64,000 nucleotides of DNA from an uncultured Bacteroidales bacterium (GTDB lineage: Bacteria > Bacteroidota > Bacteroidia > Bacteroidales > Bacteroidaceae), in the NCBI GenBank assembly GCA_902781515.1, contig CACZJU010000011.1:1-64000 (forward strand). The letters run 5' to 3'. Below the pieces are notes generated by a model. That model saw only the letters and a program-made list of their open reading frames with translations, was not told the origin of the DNA and did no database searches. The translations under genes were made by a program, and so were the position numbers. This document shows, piece by piece, positions 6,980 through 13,707 of the stretch; position 1 is the stretch's first letter; each line of letters starts with the position of its first letter.

Positions 6980-8074
6980 ATGGAGATACTTGAGCAAACA
7001 TCCATACAGTTGATACTGTTTTACGTGCTCTACGGCGTAACGGGCGTGGTGCCACTCCTTGCGGCCCTCTACCTGTTGCTGAGGCGGGCCAATGCTATCG
7101 CGCCGGGCGTTACACCACCAGTACGGTTGCAGCGCTGGACGGCAGCTTTCTTTGTCGTAGCGTCATCGGCGCATGTGTGGTGGCTGCTGTTCTATATCTA
7201 CTCCGGCAACCTGCAGTCCGTGGGCTGTCTGGTTCTGACCATGGTCGACTTTGTGTTGCTGTTCGTCACCTTTTCTGGTATGCTGCTGGCTATGCTTCAG
7301 GACCGCCGTCGACCTGTATGGCCCGCCTTGGCAGCCATGATACCATTCGTATTGCTTGTGGGAGCGTATATGGTCCATCAAAGCCTATTCATCCAGCAGA
7401 TTGCCGCAGGCTACCTCGTGTTGCTCAGCCTGGTCTTTACCGGACACATGGTGACGGCTATCAGACGGTACGAGCGGTGGCTGAACGAAAACTATGCCGA
7501 CCTGGAGAACAAGCGGGTGTGGCTGAGCCTGGCGGTCTCGCTCGTCTGCATGCTGCTGTTTGTGATTTATGTACTCGCTGTTAATATGGTCTTTATCTGG
7601 CTCATACATATCATCGAACTGGTACTTGTCGGTCTGCTGCTGTGGCGCGTGGAGACACTTCCCAGCCTAAGTAATACCCCCAACAACAATCAAACAGAGC
7701 AGCCGACGGCGGCACCTGTCACTATCGACCTATCCCATATTGAACAACTGCTGAAAGAGCGCTGCGTAGCCAAAGAACTTTACCTGCAGCACGACCTGAC
7801 GCTTCAGCAACTGGCTCTTGCTTTAGGTACTAACCGCACCTATCTCAGCCAGTATTTCTCGCGTCAGAGCATTACCTATAACACCTATATCAACAACCTG
7901 CGCATCGACCACTTCATCCGTCTCTATCGCGAGGACGCCGCTGCCCACCGCTCCATCTCGGCACAGCAACTGGCCACCCGCAGTGGCTACCGCAGCTACA
8001 GCACCTTCAGCCACGCCTTCAAGCAGCGCACAGGCCAAAGCGTCACCGTCTGGATGCGCGATGCCGACCAGTAA
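6980..8074 (+). CDS. Membrane-anchored AraC-family transcription regulator
   Basis: A 364-residue protein. Residues 1-235 contain about six or seven hydrophobic segments (LILFYVLYGVTGVVPLLAAL, FFVVASSAHVWWLLFYI, LVLTMVDFVLLFVTFSGM and others). A Pro/Asn/Gln-rich linker (about 237-250) leads to a cytosolic AraC/XylS DNA-binding domain at 255-364 with the expected pair of helix-turn-helix units (LTLQQLALALGTNRTYLSQY and ISAQQLATRSGYRSYSTFSH). Membrane-embedded AraC regulators of this type are common in Prevotella and Bacteroides and often neighbour fimbrial or surface genes. It may read a membrane or envelope signal and control the lipoprotein gene at 4158-6305; that link is inferred from position only. 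Confidence 0.85.
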   Translation: MEILEQTSIQLILFYVLYGVTGVVPLLAALYLLLRRANAIAPGVTPPVRLQRWTAAFFVVASSAHVWWLLFYIYSGNLQSVGCLVLTMVDFVLLFVTFSGMLLAMLQDRRRPVWPALAAMIPFVLLVGAYMVHQSLFIQQIAAGYLVLLSLVFTGHMVTAIRRYERWLNENYADLENKRVWLSLAVSLVCMLLFVIYVLAVNMVFIWLIHIIELVLVGLLLWRVETLPSLSNTPNNNQTEQPTAAPVTIDLSHIEQLLKERCVAKELYLQHDLTLQQLALALGTNRTYLSQYFSRQSITYNTYINNLRIDHFIRLYREDAAAHRSISAQQLATRSGYRSYSTFSHAFKQRTGQSVTVWMRDADQ

Positions 8075-8097
8075 TCTCTCGATGTCGCGCCTGCTCT

Positions 8098-9627
8098 TCA
8101 TCTCCCGTACTCCCTAAGGGACTGTACATCGTGAATGGCAAGAAAAAAGCATTTCTCTACCATAGCCAATAGCTGGTCGGTGGAAAGATTGGTGATTCCC
8201 GTCTTTTCAATCAGCGAGAACTCTTCCCTGTTCTTGCCGATGACAAACTTACGTTCCCTGCCATCGATGTTGGCCAGCAGGTGGTAGTTGCCCTTATAGG
8301 CTTGTTCTATACGGATGTTGGAAACCGAATGGCCGTTGATGGACTGTTCTGGGATGGCAGAATATTCTTGCCATTCACCCCAGGCCTTCAGGTGGCTGAT
8401 AATAGTGAACTCCACCCTACCCTTCCATTTATCCGACACGCCATATTTTGTGGCGATGGTACGGAATTGCTTCAGCGATTCAACCACATCGCGAATGATA
8501 GCATCAGGACGACGTATGCCGTTGTCACGGGCAAACTGGATGGCATCCTCGCGAGTGATGTCCCGCAACTTACCACCAATCATCAGACAATGCTCCCTAT
8601 TAGGCAGATAACCACCCGTATCGAAGATATAGGTCATATCGTATGCAGGCGACAGTCGCCACACGCCCTGACAATCCATGACAAACGTAAAGTTCTTATG
8701 ATGGTCGTCGGTATTGTTGGCAAGGATGTTGAATACCATACGACGATACAGTTCCTGACAGTCCACTTCGGGCAAATGCAGCTTGCGACACACGGCAAAG
8801 AGCTTTTCGTAACTGTCGGCCTCGGGATCCATTGCAGCCAGTGTCTGAGTGTGCAGTTTGCCTGTCTCATTGCGGTCAAAGCGTTTGGTAAGGAAATGGT
8901 TCACACCATCCACCTCCAGCAATCGCGACTCCATCATATTGATGCCTGCTGACGTAGCCATTTCGTAGTATGTCTGTTCCAATTCGGCTGTCGAGCGAGC
9001 CTTGTCGCCAAACTTCAAGATGTAATAATCCAGATTTGAATCCACGTCTATCTGCCCACTACGAATCATCCCCGTCTTTCTGTCGATGGCAATGATGCCC
9101 TTTGGCTGACGGCCACCAGCCGAGGTGCCGACAGCAATCAATGATTGTAGGGTAAGCGACTCGTCAGGCAGAATCTTCACGTTCTCCCGTTCTATGGCAA
9201 TCTTCTCTGCCAAGTCAGCCAGAGCCTTGATGTCTATATGACCACTCATCGCCCCTCGCTTTATCTCAGGAACGAACTCCAAGGCTCCCATGCCTCGCTT
9301 GCCGATGAAAGCCAGCTTCTCAATCGAGGTCACGTTTCGTTCTGTAAGCCGATTGTCCTTGCGCCATTGTTCGAAAAGCATGTTACCCCAAGCATCGGGC
9401 AGAGAGTCGGCTATAAACGAAGGCAGCTTCTGATAAATTCGCTCTGCCTCGCCAAAAATGGCACGGTTGCTGAGTGGATTGTGAATGGATGCAGCCAACG
9501 GCGCAATGTCCAGGGTTCCTTTCAAGAACTCCGGGTTATACATGAAGAACGATGACTTGCGGGCATCGTGCCAAGCCAGTCGTCCAATCTCCTGTCCCCA
9601 TAGGAACATTTTCAAAACCTCCCTCAT
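8098..9627 (-). CDS. hipA: HipA-family Ser/Thr kinase toxin
   Basis: A 509-residue HipA-type kinase, longer than the roughly 440 residues of E. coli HipA. The small N-terminal subdomain is present (residues 5-125). The kinase core shows the phosphate-binding loop and lysine region TSAGGRQPKG (168-177), KRFDR (248-252), the catalytic loop NTDDHHKN (305-312, catalytic Asp307) and the metal-binding Asp330 in AYDMT. Characterised HipA proteins phosphorylate aminoacyl-tRNA synthetases and cause dormancy. Residues from about 415 onward form an extra C-terminal region (AWGEWQEYSAIPEQSINGHS onward) of unknown role. The start overlaps the stop of hipB by 4 bp. Confidence 0.9.
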   Translation of the reverse strand: MREVLKMFLWGQEIGRLAWHDARKSSFFMYNPEFLKGTLDIAPLAASIHNPLSNRAIFGEAERIYQKLPSFIADSLPDAWGNMLFEQWRKDNRLTERNVTSIEKLAFIGKRGMGALEFVPEIKRGAMSGHIDIKALADLAEKIAIERENVKILPDESLTLQSLIAVGTSAGGRQPKGIIAIDRKTGMIRSGQIDVDSNLDYYILKFGDKARSTAELEQTYYEMATSAGINMMESRLLEVDGVNHFLTKRFDRNETGKLHTQTLAAMDPEADSYEKLFAVCRKLHLPEVDCQELYRRMVFNILANNTDDHHKNFTFVMDCQGVWRLSPAYDMTYIFDTGGYLPNREHCLMIGGKLRDITREDAIQFARDNGIRRPDAIIRDVVESLKQFRTIATKYGVSDKWKGRVEFTIISHLKAWGEWQEYSAIPEQSINGHSVSNIRIEQAYKGNYHLLANIDGRERKFVIGKNREEFSLIEKTGITNLSTDQLLAMVEKCFFLAIHDVQSLREYGR

Positions 9628-9935
9628 TGCTTCTTATGTCTTACGCGTTGTACCTTCTTATTCTTCTCATTGTACAGATAGAGCGGCTCCGGTTGCTCAG
9701 GCATCAGTTCATTCAGGTCGTTGATACAGCCTACAGCCTTCATGAGCAGCAGGAAAGTACTTAACGAAATATTCGTTACCGTACCGTTCTCGAAGCGATA
9801 GACTGACAACACAGACAGACCAGCCATCCCTGCAACTTCCTTCTGCGTCATATTTGCCATCAACCGATATTCCTTGAATCGACTACCAAGCATTCTCACC
9901 AATTCTGGTGCTGAGTAATCCGAAAAATCTTTCAT
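9624..9935 (-). CDS. hipB: HipB-like XRE-family antitoxin
   Basis: A 103-residue protein with a Cro/CI-type helix-turn-helix at residues 18-60 (FKEYRLMANMTQKEVAGMAG then LSVLSVYRFENG). The C-terminal 30 residues are basic and Asn/Lys-rich (YLYNEKNKKVQRVRHKKQ). It precedes hipA and overlaps it by 4 bp, the standard order for a HipBA module in which HipB binds HipA and represses the operon. An inverted ATAAC-cttaca-GTTAT just upstream of the start could be part of its operator. Confidence 0.85.
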   Translation of the reverse strand: MKDFSDYSAPELVRMLGSRFKEYRLMANMTQKEVAGMAGLSVLSVYRFENGTVTNISLSTFLLLMKAVGCINDLNELMPEQPEPLYLYNEKNKKVQRVRHKKQ

Positions 9936-10007
9936 ATAACCTTACAGTTATGTAGTCTTAACCTTTAAATTTGATAATAATATATCATTTTTGAATATTT
10001 ATGACTG

Positions 10008-10015
10008 CAAAAGTA
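10008..10015 (-). promoter_or_regulatory. -7 box for hipBA
   Basis: Minus-strand TACTTTTG matches TAnnTTTG, about 73 bp upstream of the hipB start. Confidence 0.5.
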
Positions 10016-10097
10016 CTGATTTTTTTGATTAGACCAAACTATTTGTGAGAAAAATGCTTTTGTGTGGCCGAAAATGCTTCTTTTTCCATCCCATTTC

Positions 10098-10382
10098 GCG
10101 TTACGCGTTACACATTACAGTTTTAAAATTGCGTATATGCAAGATGTCAAATGGTAAATGGTAAATGGTAAATGGTAAATGGTAAATGGTAAATGGTAAA
10201 TGGTAAATGGTAAATGGTAAATGGTAATTGGTAATTGGTAATTGGTAAATATAAGATAATAATTTATTATTAATAATATTTTATAATAATATATAATATA
10301 AATATTATATATTATTATAAGCCTATATATAGCTTAGTAGGGGGGTGCCAATATTTTAACTGTAACGCGTAACGCGTAACGC
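10098..10382. repeat. Composite element: inverted heptamer arms, heptamer array, perfect AT palindrome
   Basis: Outer arms are GCGTTAC heptamers: two perfect plus one variant from 10098, and three in inverse orientation ending at 10382, both followed inward by ACAGTT. Inside is a pure heptamer array AAATGGT (10150-10248). Next comes a 19-bp perfect inverted repeat with a 2-bp spacer (10281-10299 and 10302-10320), made only of A and T. GGGGTGCC (10342-10349) and GGCACCCC (10388-10395) form a further hairpin around the right arm. The spacer 9936-10648 contains no gene. Confidence 0.85.
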
Positions 10383-10520
10383 ACCAAGGCACCCCATGCT
10401 ATCACCCCTACTTACCACTAAATAATTGAAAATAAGTTAGTTGCAACTGTTGACGGAAGCCATTGCACCTCATGCGATAGCATATTCACCTAAATACTTG
10501 ATTTCGCCTCTCTGATGTTG

Positions 10521-10528
10521 TATCTTTG
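10521..10528 (+). promoter_or_regulatory. -7 box for the HU-like gene
   Basis: TATCTTTG matches the consensus, with a TTG element about 19 bp upstream. Transcription would begin near 10535, giving a leader of roughly 115 nt. Confidence 0.65.
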
Positions 10529-10555
10529 CGTAGGTTTCAACAAGAAACCTCCGCG

Positions 10556-10597
10556 GCAGGTTAACTGAACTTATCCGGAGAAGTTAATTTAACCTGC
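10556..10597 (+). promoter_or_regulatory. Leader hairpin upstream of the HU-like gene
   Basis: GCAGGTTAA (10556-10564) pairs perfectly with TTAACCTGC (10589-10597); inside, AACTT (10568-10572) pairs with AAGTT (10581-10585). It is a transcribed, stable stem-loop between promoter and start codon and may regulate translation. Confidence 0.5.
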
Positions 10598-10623
10598 TCC
10601 CGCAAGGCCTAAACCCTTAAACC

Positions 10624-10644
10624 ATTAACCATTAACCATTAACC
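10624..10644 (+). repeat. Heptamer array ATTAACC x3 just before the HU-like start codon
   Basis: Three perfect 7-bp units end 4 bp before the ATG at 10649. Read on the other strand they resemble the AAATGGT array at 10150-10248, so the promoter and leader sit between roughly inverted heptamer arrays. Confidence 0.7.
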
Positions 10645-10648
10645 AATT

Positions 10649-11143
10649 ATGATTAACTACAGTTTGGGACTGCGAAAGTCCAACCCAAGTGAGAAGAACA
10701 GCGAGAAGAAGGTGTATGCATATGCGCAGAGCACCGAAGTGATTGACATCCTGAAGCTAGCGAAGCACATCCAGATGCACGGCTCGCCCTACACCCGCGA
10801 CATCATCGTAGGTGTGCTGACCAAGGCCGTTGACTGCATCCGCGAGCAGTTGCTGGAAGGCAAGAAGGTGAACCTCGGCGAAATGGGTTCGTTCTACTGC
10901 ACCATCAGCAGCGAAGGCGTGGACAGCGCCGATGAGTTCAACCCTTCTGCCCACATCAAGGGCGTGAACGTGCGCTGGGACCGCGGACATGAGTTCGAAG
11001 ACCTCCTCGCCGAAGCCGAGTTCAACTACGTGGCCACCCGCGAGCAGCAGGCCAAGGCCCGCAAGGAGGAGAAGGCCGCCATCAATACCGAGCTGGGTGT
11101 CACCCCCACCGAAGGCGGGTCTGGTGATGATCAGACGGAGTAA
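10649..11143 (+). CDS. HU-like DNA-binding protein (Bacteroidales histone-like family)
   Basis: A 164-residue protein of the HU-related family common in Bacteroidales. It has an alpha-helical dimerisation part (STEVIDILKLAKHIQMHG) and the beta-arm region (KKVNLGEMGSFYCTISSEGV, then the HIKGVNVRWD strand). After residue 125 it has a low-complexity charged tail (REQQAKARKEEKAA ... GGSGDDQTE), longer than in classical 90-residue HU. It probably bends or coats DNA in the nucleoid. A structured leader with hairpin and heptamers lies upstream, and the smalltalk peptide gene follows, which is the usual order in this group. Confidence 0.85.
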   Translation: MINYSLGLRKSNPSEKNSEKKVYAYAQSTEVIDILKLAKHIQMHGSPYTRDIIVGVLTKAVDCIREQLLEGKKVNLGEMGSFYCTISSEGVDSADEFNPSAHIKGVNVRWDRGHEFEDLLAEAEFNYVATREQQAKARKEEKAAINTELGVTPTEGGSGDDQTE

Positions 11144-11158
11144 AAAAGCCTACCCCCT

Positions 11159-11179
11159 CCCCCTCCCAAAGGGAGGGGG
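11159..11179 (+). terminator. GC-rich hairpin after the HU-like gene
   Basis: CCCCCTCCC (11159-11167) and GGGAGGGGG (11171-11179) form a 9-bp stem with an AAA loop. It lacks a T-run and may protect the mRNA 3' end or attenuate transcription into the next gene. Confidence 0.5.
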
Positions 11180-11200
11180 GACTTTAAACTCCACAACTGA

Positions 11201-11235
11201 CTCTAAACTCTAAACCTTAAACTCTAAACTTTAAA
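11201..11235 (+). repeat. Heptamer array CTCTAAA x5 upstream of the smalltalk gene
   Basis: Five consecutive 7-bp units (two perfect, then ccttaaa, ctctaaa, ctttaaa) end 6 bp before the ATG at 11242, where a ribosome-binding region would be. Confidence 0.75.
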
Positions 11236-11241
11236 AATGCC

Positions 11242-11361
11242 ATGAAACCAGAAAGAAAGGCGGAACTTGTGAAGTTCCTTTGGAAACTGCTAACAGCAGT
11301 CATTGCAGCCCTCACGGGTGCAGCCACCGTATCGAGCTGCTACACCGTGAACCTCCTCTAA
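11242..11361 (+). CDS. Smalltalk-type membrane peptide
   Basis: A 39-residue peptide that starts MKPERKAELVKFLWKLLTAV and continues IAALTGAATVSSCYTVNLL. A basic N-terminus and one hydrophobic helix (residues about 11-30) suggest insertion in the inner membrane; the Cys33 context (VSSC) is weakly lipobox-like. Very short peptides of this kind, named smalltalk proteins, are found in Bacteroidetes next to HU-family genes, as here. Their function is unknown. The start is the only in-frame ATG after the heptamer array. The gene is bounded by heptamers upstream and octamers downstream. Confidence 0.7.
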   Translation: MKPERKAELVKFLWKLLTAVIAALTGAATVSSCYTVNLL

Positions 11362-11380
11362 TGGAAATTCAGAAAATGAA

Positions 11381-11436
11381 AGAATGAAGGAATGAAAGAA
11401 TGAAAGAATGAAAGAATGAAGGAATGAAAGAATGAA
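11381..11436 (+). repeat. Octamer array AGAATGAA x7
   Basis: Seven consecutive 8-bp units (two with GGAATGAA), preceded by one degenerate copy, between the smalltalk stop and its terminator. The reverse complement, TTCATTCT, is the same octamer that encodes the PorE signal peptide core at 59062-59093. Confidence 0.85.
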
Positions 11437-11470
11437 AAAGCCCTCGTGCCGAAGGTGGCGCGGGGGCTTT
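11436..11470 (+). terminator. Intrinsic terminator of the HU/smalltalk transcript
   Basis: AAAGCCC...GTGCC pairs with GGTGGC...GGGCTTT around a GAA loop, with a T-rich tail (tttgcatttgtatttg). Confidence 0.65.
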
Positions 11471-11494
11471 GCATTTGTATTTGTAATATGAAAA

Positions 11495-11587
11495 TTACTT
11501 TATCAAGATTTTGAGCTACGCTCGAACTCTTTCACGTTCGGAAAAGACTGAACGAGCTCATCTTTTCTCTCACTTAATCAAGACTTT
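11495..11587 (-). repeat. 57-bp hairpin element flanked by an 18-bp imperfect direct repeat
   Basis: The core 11513-11569 starts gagctacgctcgaact and holds CGAAC/GTTCG and GAGCT/AGCTC stems. It is flanked by TTACTTTATCAAGATTTT (11495-11512) and TCACTTAATCAAGACTTT (11570-11587), matching at 15 of 18 positions. The second copy is the end of the C10 peptidase gene (VLIK and stop). A homologous core lies at 51192-51249. Confidence 0.75.
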
Positions 11588-13276
11588 GCCATTAACGACG
11601 TTGAAGCCGCGGACGGGAGCAGAGAGGCGGCGACCAGAGAGATCGTACACGCCTTCATTTTGAATTTTCAATTTTGAATTTTGAATTGAATGAATTCCAT
11701 CGGGCAGGGTTTCGGTGATCTGGATGTCGCCATCCTCACAAATGAGGTAGTATTTGTCGGTCATGCCGTTGATGGTGCGGATGGGAGTGACATTGCCCGT
11801 TTCTTCGGAACATACTGCCGGGCGCAGGATGTACTGACCTTCGGCAACCTGTGAGTCGAAGTCGTAAATATACCAATACCAACTAGAATAGCCGTACAAG
11901 GACTGCAGTTCCACCTCGCCTCCACAGAACCAACGGACGAAATTGCCCGAAAGGTCGTAGAGTGCAGCACCCATATTGCCAGTGAACTTGGTGTTCGGAT
12001 CGCGCTGACAAGCGGCGTTGGAATAGTTCCACACGTTGTCCATCTCCACCTGTACATATTTATAACCATTGGCGTGCTGCGCACGGAAGGCACGGAATTC
12101 GTCGGCATAGAATACATCTTCGCGGTCACCCACCTCATCGGGACTAATCTTTGACACCATCCAGTGTCCGTAGCGATAGTCGTTGTTTTCTACAGGCACA
12201 AGGTTGTTGAGCTCGAAGTAACCGTCGCAGTTTCCTGTCCAACCCCAGTTGACATGAAGCTTGCCGCTGCTGTTGACACCATCCACGACGAAGATGTGAC
12301 CGTTGTTATCATTCACATCGGCACCACGATAGACCACAGGACGACCGGCAGAGAGCTCGGTCTGAATCATTGACTTCCACTCATCAGCAGTGTAGTACGT
12401 GCGAATGCAGTTCTTCGCATCGGCATAGTCGAAGATGTTAATGAGGGAATATGCCATATCCAAGGTGTTCGACGACGACCAGTCGGGGGTGTAGTCCATT
12501 GCTAAGCTGACGCCACAGGCATAAATCAGTTTTGCCACCTCCGATGCCGACTCGTTGCTGGCATAGGAATTCTTCATGTTGTCCCAATCGAAAGTGTTGA
12601 CGTCGTAGTTGAAAGAAACGTCCAAACCTTTGGTAGGTGTGGTGTATTGCAGACTGCCATGACCGCCTGTGGGATAGTTCCAGCGCTTCATTATCTGAGC
12701 CATTGCCGTAGCACCGCAACCTGCGAGGGTGCGTTTCGAATTTGACAACGGACACCATGCATTGTAGGGATAGTCTTGTCCCCACTTAGTCTTTACGATA
12801 GGAGCCACTGCCGTCCACGAGAAGGCTTTCCTTGCACCTTCCTGCGCATAGTACTCACTCTGCACGGAGGCATAAACGTTGGCATAGAAAAGCAATAAAT
12901 CTGCCATTCCATCGGGCATATCGGCAACATCGAAGCGTGAGTCCTCACTATAGCCCAGCACATCGCCAAGGCGTGCATCGCCTGCCACGATGACGAATCC
13001 GCCCTCCTCTTCGTTGGCAAAGACATAGAAGGGCTGCTGGTCCTGCAAGGCGAACGAGGGTTTGAGACTGGCACTCTTCTTCCGCCCTATCTGCAGCGAC
13101 AAGAGGTTGCCGCCTATGGGCGTGAGCTCCTGCTTGGTGAAGTGCGGAGTCTTGGATTGCAACTGTCCGGCAATGGCTGCTGCCTGACTGAGACTGCGCT
13201 GCTGCGCCCATGCGGACACAGAGAATAGACCACCAACGAGGGTGAGCAAAATGGTGAACAAGTAATTACGTTTCAT
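11570..13276 (-). CDS. C10-family (streptopain-like) cysteine peptidase with T9SS sorting domain
   Basis: A 568-residue exported pro-peptidase. The signal peptide (residues 1-25, FSVSAWAQ) would leave an N-terminal Gln. A Spi-type propeptide covers about 26-150 (GGFVIVAGDARLGDVLGYS). The peptidase domain shows the nucleophile Cys187 (TLAGCGATAMAQIMKRW), His327 (NNGHIFVVDGV) and the NWGWTG element. After about residue 380 come beta-sandwich modules, and the last 30 residues (VYDLSGRRLSAPVRGFNVVN) are a type A T9SS C-terminal sorting domain. A heptamer array (11656-11690) encodes the linker before that domain. The gene overlaps tsaE by 4 bp, so it is the last gene of a porX-tsaE-peptidase operon. 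Confidence 0.9.
   Translation of the reverse strand: MKRNYLFTILLTLVGGLFSVSAWAQQRSLSQAAAIAGQLQSKTPHFTKQELTPIGGNLLSLQIGRKKSASLKPSFALQDQQPFYVFANEEEGGFVIVAGDARLGDVLGYSEDSRFDVADMPDGMADLLLFYANVYASVQSEYYAQEGARKAFSWTAVAPIVKTKWGQDYPYNAWCPLSNSKRTLAGCGATAMAQIMKRWNYPTGGHGSLQYTTPTKGLDVSFNYDVNTFDWDNMKNSYASNESASEVAKLIYACGVSLAMDYTPDWSSSNTLDMAYSLINIFDYADAKNCIRTYYTADEWKSMIQTELSAGRPVVYRGADVNDNNGHIFVVDGVNSSGKLHVNWGWTGNCDGYFELNNLVPVENNDYRYGHWMVSKISPDEVGDREDVFYADEFRAFRAQHANGYKYVQVEMDNVWNYSNAACQRDPNTKFTGNMGAALYDLSGNFVRWFCGGEVELQSLYGYSSWYWYIYDFDSQVAEGQYILRPAVCSEETGNVTPIRTINGMTDKYYLICEDGDIQITETLPDGIHSIQNSKLKIQNEGVYDLSGRRLSAPVRGFNVVNGKVLIK
11656..11690 (-). repeat. Heptamer array (TTCAAAA) inside the C10 peptidase gene
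   Basis: Four 7-bp units of TTCAAAA (one TTGAAAA), read on the coding strand, encode SIQNSKLKIQN between the enzyme and the T9SS sorting domain. A change of one unit would shift the frame of the sorting domain. Confidence 0.8.
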
Positions 13277-13707
13277 AGGCTTATAGTTCTTGTGCCATCA
13301 GGCTGTTCCTTAATTTCTACGCGTACTGCATCCTCGGGCAAGAGGGGTTCTATGAGCTCCGGCCACTCTATGAAGCACAACTGTCCGGAGTAGAGATAAT
13401 CGTCGAATCCCATGTCCTGAGCCTCCTCCAACCGCTTTATGCGATAGAAGTCGAAGTGGTAAATCTTTTTAAATTGACAATTAACGGCATATTCGTTGAC
13501 GATGGCGAAGGTGGGCGATGCCACAACGTCGTCCGTCACGCCAAGCTCCTGACACAGGGCCTTGATGAATGTGGTCTTGCCGGCTCCCATGCCTCCATAG
13601 AAGGCAAATACGGTGTGCCCGTCCATTTTCTCAATGAACTTCCGCGCGGCATCCGCTATATTGGATATTGAATATTGAATATTGAACATTTTAGATTGAA
13701 TTTTCAC
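13273..13707 (-). CDS. tsaE: tRNA threonylcarbamoyladenosine ATPase TsaE
   Basis: A 144-residue P-loop protein of the TsaE family, which powers formation of t6A at tRNA position 37 together with TsaB and TsaD. It shows the Walker A loop GGMGAGKT (38-45), the SPTF element that follows, HFDFYR, and the FIEWPE segment near the C-terminus. The start at 13707 overlaps the porX stop by 4 bp. The first 18 residues include FNIQYSISNI, encoded by a TTCAATA heptamer array, and look like an added extension; Met7 (codon at 13687-13689) is an alternative start immediately before that array. Cytosolic. Confidence 0.92.
   Translation of the reverse strand: MKIQSKMFNIQYSISNIADAARKFIEKMDGHTVFAFYGGMGAGKTTFIKALCQELGVTDDVVASPTFAIVNEYAVNCQFKKIYHFDFYRIKRLEEAQDMGFDDYLYSGQLCFIEWPELIEPLLPEDAVRVEIKEQPDGTRTISL

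Noticed and set aside
10098..10382. Plasmid-like iterons or chromosomal origin
   Set aside because: No replication initiator, DnaA gene or DnaA-box cluster is near; the arrays are pure heptamers and similar arrays occur all over the window.
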